NCBI GenBank assembly: GCA_021234155.1
Contig: JAJEKV010000110.1
Coordinates: 994,187-1,058,186, forward strand
DNA from: Isoetes taiwanensis
Taxonomy: Eukaryota > Streptophyta > Lycopodiopsida > Isoetales > Isoetaceae
DNA length: 64,000 bases
Reading direction: 5' to 3'
Positions within the stretch are counted from its first letter, which is position 1, and each line of letters opens with the position of its first letter. Shown here in pieces: positions 60,341-64,000 of the stretch. Both the position numbers and the translations under genes were made by a program. Below the pieces are notes generated by a model, which saw only the letters and a list, made by a program, of their open reading frames with translations, ran no database searches and had not been told where the DNA came from.

Positions 60341-60905
60341 CTAATCTACCATGGGTATACACAACAAAAGTATCTATCCTTTATTCCAAATAAAGAAATT
60401 CAACTTAGGAACTTTACCCATAAGCCTGTCCAATAGGAAACAATTTGAGATTCCACATCCAAATTTTGCGTCCATATCCTTGACAGCTTGTACGTAAAGT
60501 GTCCTCCCCAATGCTTAACACTAAGCAAACCTGCAAATAAGGTCAAGTGTTAATACAGATTACTTCCCAAGTCAAATATTTATATAAATGACCCCACGGC
60601 AAATCAGTCTCTCAGATCACCACGATCCGACTCTGCAATCCCAAACAAGATGCTTTTATTTATTCTATAATCCCCCAAAAGATCATAGCAATTTCCCAAT
60701 AATCCGAACTCGTTCTCAACAAGTCGGTCCCTATATGCTTCGAGCATTCTCCACGAAAGCACCGAGATTTTCTTTTCTCTACTATTGATGTTTCAGCTTC
60801 ACTTGCAGCAGTAGTCATCAAATCCTCCTTACTTGGACGCCACGCTCCAAGGATTCGCCAGTTCACTCATATACTTCGCCCTTAACACTTCTTTGACGAA
60901 GTTAA
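60341..60905. repeat. direct repeat, left copy
   Basis: 60,341-60,600 matches 63,101-63,360 almost base for base, then homology continues with deletions to about 60,860. Compared with the right copy it lacks about 170 bp (equivalent of 63,412-63,590) and about 130 bp (63,755-63,885). Confidence 0.85.
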
Positions 60906-60959
60906 ACCCATCTATACTTGCAGCACAAGCTTGCAAGTTTCTTGGTGTTTCGTAGCCTT

Positions 60960-61836
60960 GAAATGGAGCGTATCTTGGATGATCGCGGGGTGATCCTTCT
61001 TGAGAAGGGATGGACTGAAATTGAGCGTATCTTGGACGATCGCGGACGATCTATCTTGAGAAGGGATGGATTGATATGGAGCAAGCACGGGGGAGTGGTC
61101 CACGGCGAATGGGTTATTGGAAATAATCATGGCAAATATTATGTTAGCCCTAATGTATCCCTAAGTGTATAGAAAGAAGGGGCATAGGATAACATAGCAT
61201 TTGGGTGTGAAGAACCATTGATATTTATGGAAGGGATCGAGGCACTATCATTGGGATGATTAATGGTTGAGAAAAAGGCCACAGATAATATCCATATGAT
61301 AAGTCATATAATCTAATTAAAGGCAAGGAGATATTTTGATATAAAAGGCAACTGCCGGCTAAAAAAGGCTAAAGTCGCAGAGAGATCTATAAATAGAACC
61401 TCAAATTCAATTGGACATATCTCCGCAACCAGAGCTCCGATTGAAGCGACCTTTACCTCGTTGGAACCGGCTCGGAGTCTAGTTTCCGAATTGGGTAGCA
61501 CATCCCGTAATTCATCCCTATGAGGGAGTAATGGCCGAAAAGGTGATAGGGGGTCACAGACTACTGCCATAGCGACATCACAGATCTGCAATTGTTTTCA
61601 TGACGTGTGGCTACTTGGAGTAGCTAGATTAGTCTGGAAGGCCAATAAGCCAAATGCCAGAGCTTTGTATTTGCCATAGAGCACTTGTGTTTTGCCATAA
61701 CCCAGTGGATCCGGTTGGGTGGTTAATGGTGCTGCCATATCACTTGTCCATGAATAAAGTTTCTTTAGTCCAGTGTTCTATTATTTCATTATAGTTCTAT
61801 GATTCTATATTGTTGCAACTTCCCAAATATACATGA
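60960..61836 (+). repeat. left arm of giant palindrome 2
   Basis: About 877 bp, inverse of 61,843-62,719. The outer end contains two tandem units of about 57 bp beginning GAGCGTATCTTGGA and ending in a GAGAAGGGATGG word. Confidence 0.9.
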
Positions 61837-61842
61837 TACAAT

Positions 61843-62719
61843 TCATGTATATTTGGGAAGTTGTGGCAACACAGAATCATAGAACCATAAGGAAATAATA
61901 GAACACCAGACTAAAGACCTTTATTCATGCACAATTGGTATGGTAGCACCATTAACCACCCAACCGGATCCATTGGGTTATGGCAAAACACAAGTGCTCT
62001 ATGGCAAATACTAAGCTCTGACATCTGGCTTATTGGCCTTCCAGACTAATCTAGCTACTTCAAGTAGCCACACATCATAAAAACAATTGCAGATCTGTGA
62101 AGTCGCTATGGCAGTGATCTGTGACCCCTTGTCACATTTTTGGACATTACTCTCTTATACGGATGAACTACAGAATATGCTACCCCAATTCGGAAACTAG
62201 ACTCCGATCCGGTTCCAACAAGGTAAAGGTTGCTTCAATCGGAGCTCTGGTTGCGGAGATATGTCTAACTGAAGTTTCGGTTCTATTTATAGATCTCTCT
62301 GCAATTTTAGCCCTTTTTAGCAGGCAGTTGCATTTTTTTCTCAAAATATCTCTTTGCCTTTAATTAGATTATATGACTTATCATATGGGACATTATCTAT
62401 GATCTTTTTCTCAACCAATAATCATCCCAATGATAGTGCCTCGACCCCTTCCATAAATATCAATGGTTCTTCACACCCAGATGTTATGTTATCCTATGCC
62501 CCTTTATATTATTAGGTGACCTTAGGAATAACATTTACATAGTATTTGCCATAATTCCAATAACCCATTCGCCGTGGACCACTCCCCCGTCCTTGCTATC
62601 AATCCATCCCTTCTCAAGATAGATCGTCTGCAATCGTCCAAGATACGCTCAATTTCAGTCCATCCCTTCTCAAGAAGGATCACCCCGCGATCATCCAAGA
62701 TACGCTCCATTTCAATCCA
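61843..62719 (-). repeat. right arm of giant palindrome 2
   Basis: Inverse of the left arm around a 6-base centre (TACAAT at 61,837-61,842). Arm divergence is visible but modest, so this is old enough to have accumulated substitutions. No ORF of note. Confidence 0.9.
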
Positions 62720-62809
62720 TTCCTTCTCAAGATGGATCTTCCATGGTCATCACCAGTCTGAAAGTTTTATAATCCCTGCAAAACTCCAGAAGTAGTTACG
62801 GATATCCGC

Positions 62810-63097
62810 GTACCTCCACAGTACGATATATCCTTGTACCTCTGCGGTACGTTATTATCTTTCGTACCTCCGCGGTACTACTTGATTGTATCGCCACCAC
62901 GATACAGTGTATCTCCAAGATACAGATGCAACTTTTGTCAAGCCAATTGTGTTGCAATCACAACTACTAGTCTTCAAAAATATACATCTTATGCTCTCTT
63001 GTTCAAGCCGATTGTGCTGCAGACACAATCACTAGTCTACCAAGAGGCATTCCCTATCTAGTATACCATGTTCAAGCCGGCTACGTTGCAATCGTAG
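62810..63097. repeat. array of eight short hairpins
   Basis: Three GTAC-7 nt-GTAC hairpins (62,810-62,824; 62,836-62,850; 62,864-62,878), GTATCG-CCACCA-CGATAC (62,888-62,905), GTATC-TCCAA-GATAC (62,909-62,923), TTGTG-TTGCAAT-CACAA (62,947-62,963), GATTGTG-CTGCAGA-CACAATC (63,010-63,030) and CTACG-TTGCAAT-CGTAG (63,081-63,097). Stems change together while the layout is kept. The last three are each preceded by a TCAAGCC word. Confidence 0.8.
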
Positions 63098-63100
63098 TCA

Positions 63101-63985
63101 CTAATCTACCATGGGTATACACAACAAAAGTATCTATTCTTTATTCCAAATAAAGAAATTCAACTTAGGAACTTTACCCATAAGCTTGTCCCATAGGAAA
63201 CAATTTGAGACTCCGCATCCAAATTTTGCGTCCACATCCTTGACAGCTTCTACATAAAGTGTCCTCCCCAATGCTTAACACTAAGCAAACCTGCAAATAA
63301 GGTCAAGTGTTAATATAGATGACTTCCCAAGTCAAATAATTATATAGATGACCCCCACGGCCAATCAGTCTCTCAGATCACCACGATCTGACTCTGCAAT
63401 CCCAAGCATGATGCTTCTGCGGTTCTCCATACTCAGGCTTAAAGATTGAAATTTACACAGGCTCATATGACTAAGATGAACTTCTAGATATGGCAAGAGG
63501 TTATGGCGGGTAGTTTGGCTATAATGACAAAGCAAAGCTCAATGTTTTGCAGCAGTGATTTACTTGTCTCCATGACAACTCAACAGTCACTCTTATTATT
63601 CCATAATCCCCAAAAAATCATAGAAATTTTCCCAATAATCCGAACTCGTTCACAATAAGTCGGTCCATATACTTGGAGCATTCTTCACGAAAGCACCGAG
63701 TTTTTTTTTCTCTGCTACTGATGCTCCAACTTCTCTTGCAGCAATAGTCACCAAATCCACCTCAGTTCCACTAGCCGCTCTATTATTGAAACTACATGAT
63801 TATCCTTCATACATAAAGGCCTTTACTCCATTAGGATAATCCAAATATCTTCTTGTGATCCCCAAAATGATAATCTCCCCTTCCTTCCATTGCCACGCTC
63901 CAGCAAAATAAGAACTAATAGTAGTTCTTGCAGCACATACAAGAACAATGATCTTTACGGCCCTCTGGAAAATTCCTAGCTCCAT
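63101..63985. repeat. direct repeat, right (fuller) copy
   Basis: Matches 60,341-60,860 in direct orientation. The minus strand is open at 63,800-63,985 (AVKIIVLVCAARTTISSYFA, WQWKEGEIIILGITRRYLDY), and KCFREECSKYMDRL-like text occurs at about 63,700, so an old minus-strand gene or element may be embedded. I do not recognise it. Confidence 0.6.
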
Positions 63986-64000
63986 CGTCTCTGACTTCTT

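Overview
The window is nuclear DNA from a land plant with a large, transposon-filled genome. It opens in the 3' half of an intron-containing DEAD-box RNA helicase gene of the plant RH24 type. Everything after about 3.4 kb is transposable elements, mostly nested and broken. The mix of elements (a Sola-like DNA transposon, a DUF7869-like transposase relative, chromovirus-type Ty3/gypsy elements, APE-type LINEs) suggests a spore-bearing lineage such as a lycophyte or fern, but that is a weak inference.

Layout. 2-1,982: end of the helicase gene, with two apparent frameshifts. 3.5-5.0 kb: two minus-strand LINE remnants. 5,054-5,386: a TRIM (miniature LTR element) with intact target-site duplications. 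6,514-15,780: a roughly 9.3-kb DNA transposon with 22-bp terminal inverted repeats and a 4-bp target-site duplication; it carries a plus-strand transposase-like gene, a convergent minus-strand gene of unknown function, and blocks of helically spaced TGTACA motifs. 16.4-20.4 kb: LINE-A. 20.5-26.6 kb: pieces of gypsy element B (integrase, gag, probable LTR, all minus strand). 26.6-27.8 kb: part of LINE-B.

At about 27,816 the sequence restarts: 8,485-27,815 and 27,816-47,113 are two copies of one ~19.3-kb unit in direct orientation. The copies differ by hundreds of small changes that fall mostly on CTG and CAG triplets and break reading frames in one copy or the other. This looks more like long-read consensus error at CHG-methylated cytosines than like natural divergence, and the duplication itself may be an assembly product. 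Readers should treat most frameshifts in 8.5-36 kb as suspect.

After the second copy: LINE-B (minus) sits inside the RNase H region of gypsy A (minus, to 49,154). 50.5-51.1 kb holds an array of GC-rich palindromes. 51.1-52.9 kb encodes a DUF7869-like transposase N-terminal half that runs in frame into the gag of gypsy C (plus, 52.87-60.34 kb). Gypsy C is split between RNase H and integrase by a 3.16-kb foldback element with 1.1-kb arms, an 8-bp target-site duplication and a degenerate tRNA-like segment in each arm. A second palindrome with 0.88-kb arms (60,960-62,719), an array of eight short hairpins, and a pair of direct repeats close the window.

No CRISPR, rRNA or convincing functional tRNA gene was seen. 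The most distinctive biology is the Sola-like transposon with its convergent companion gene and phased TGTACA arrays, and the two giant palindromes.
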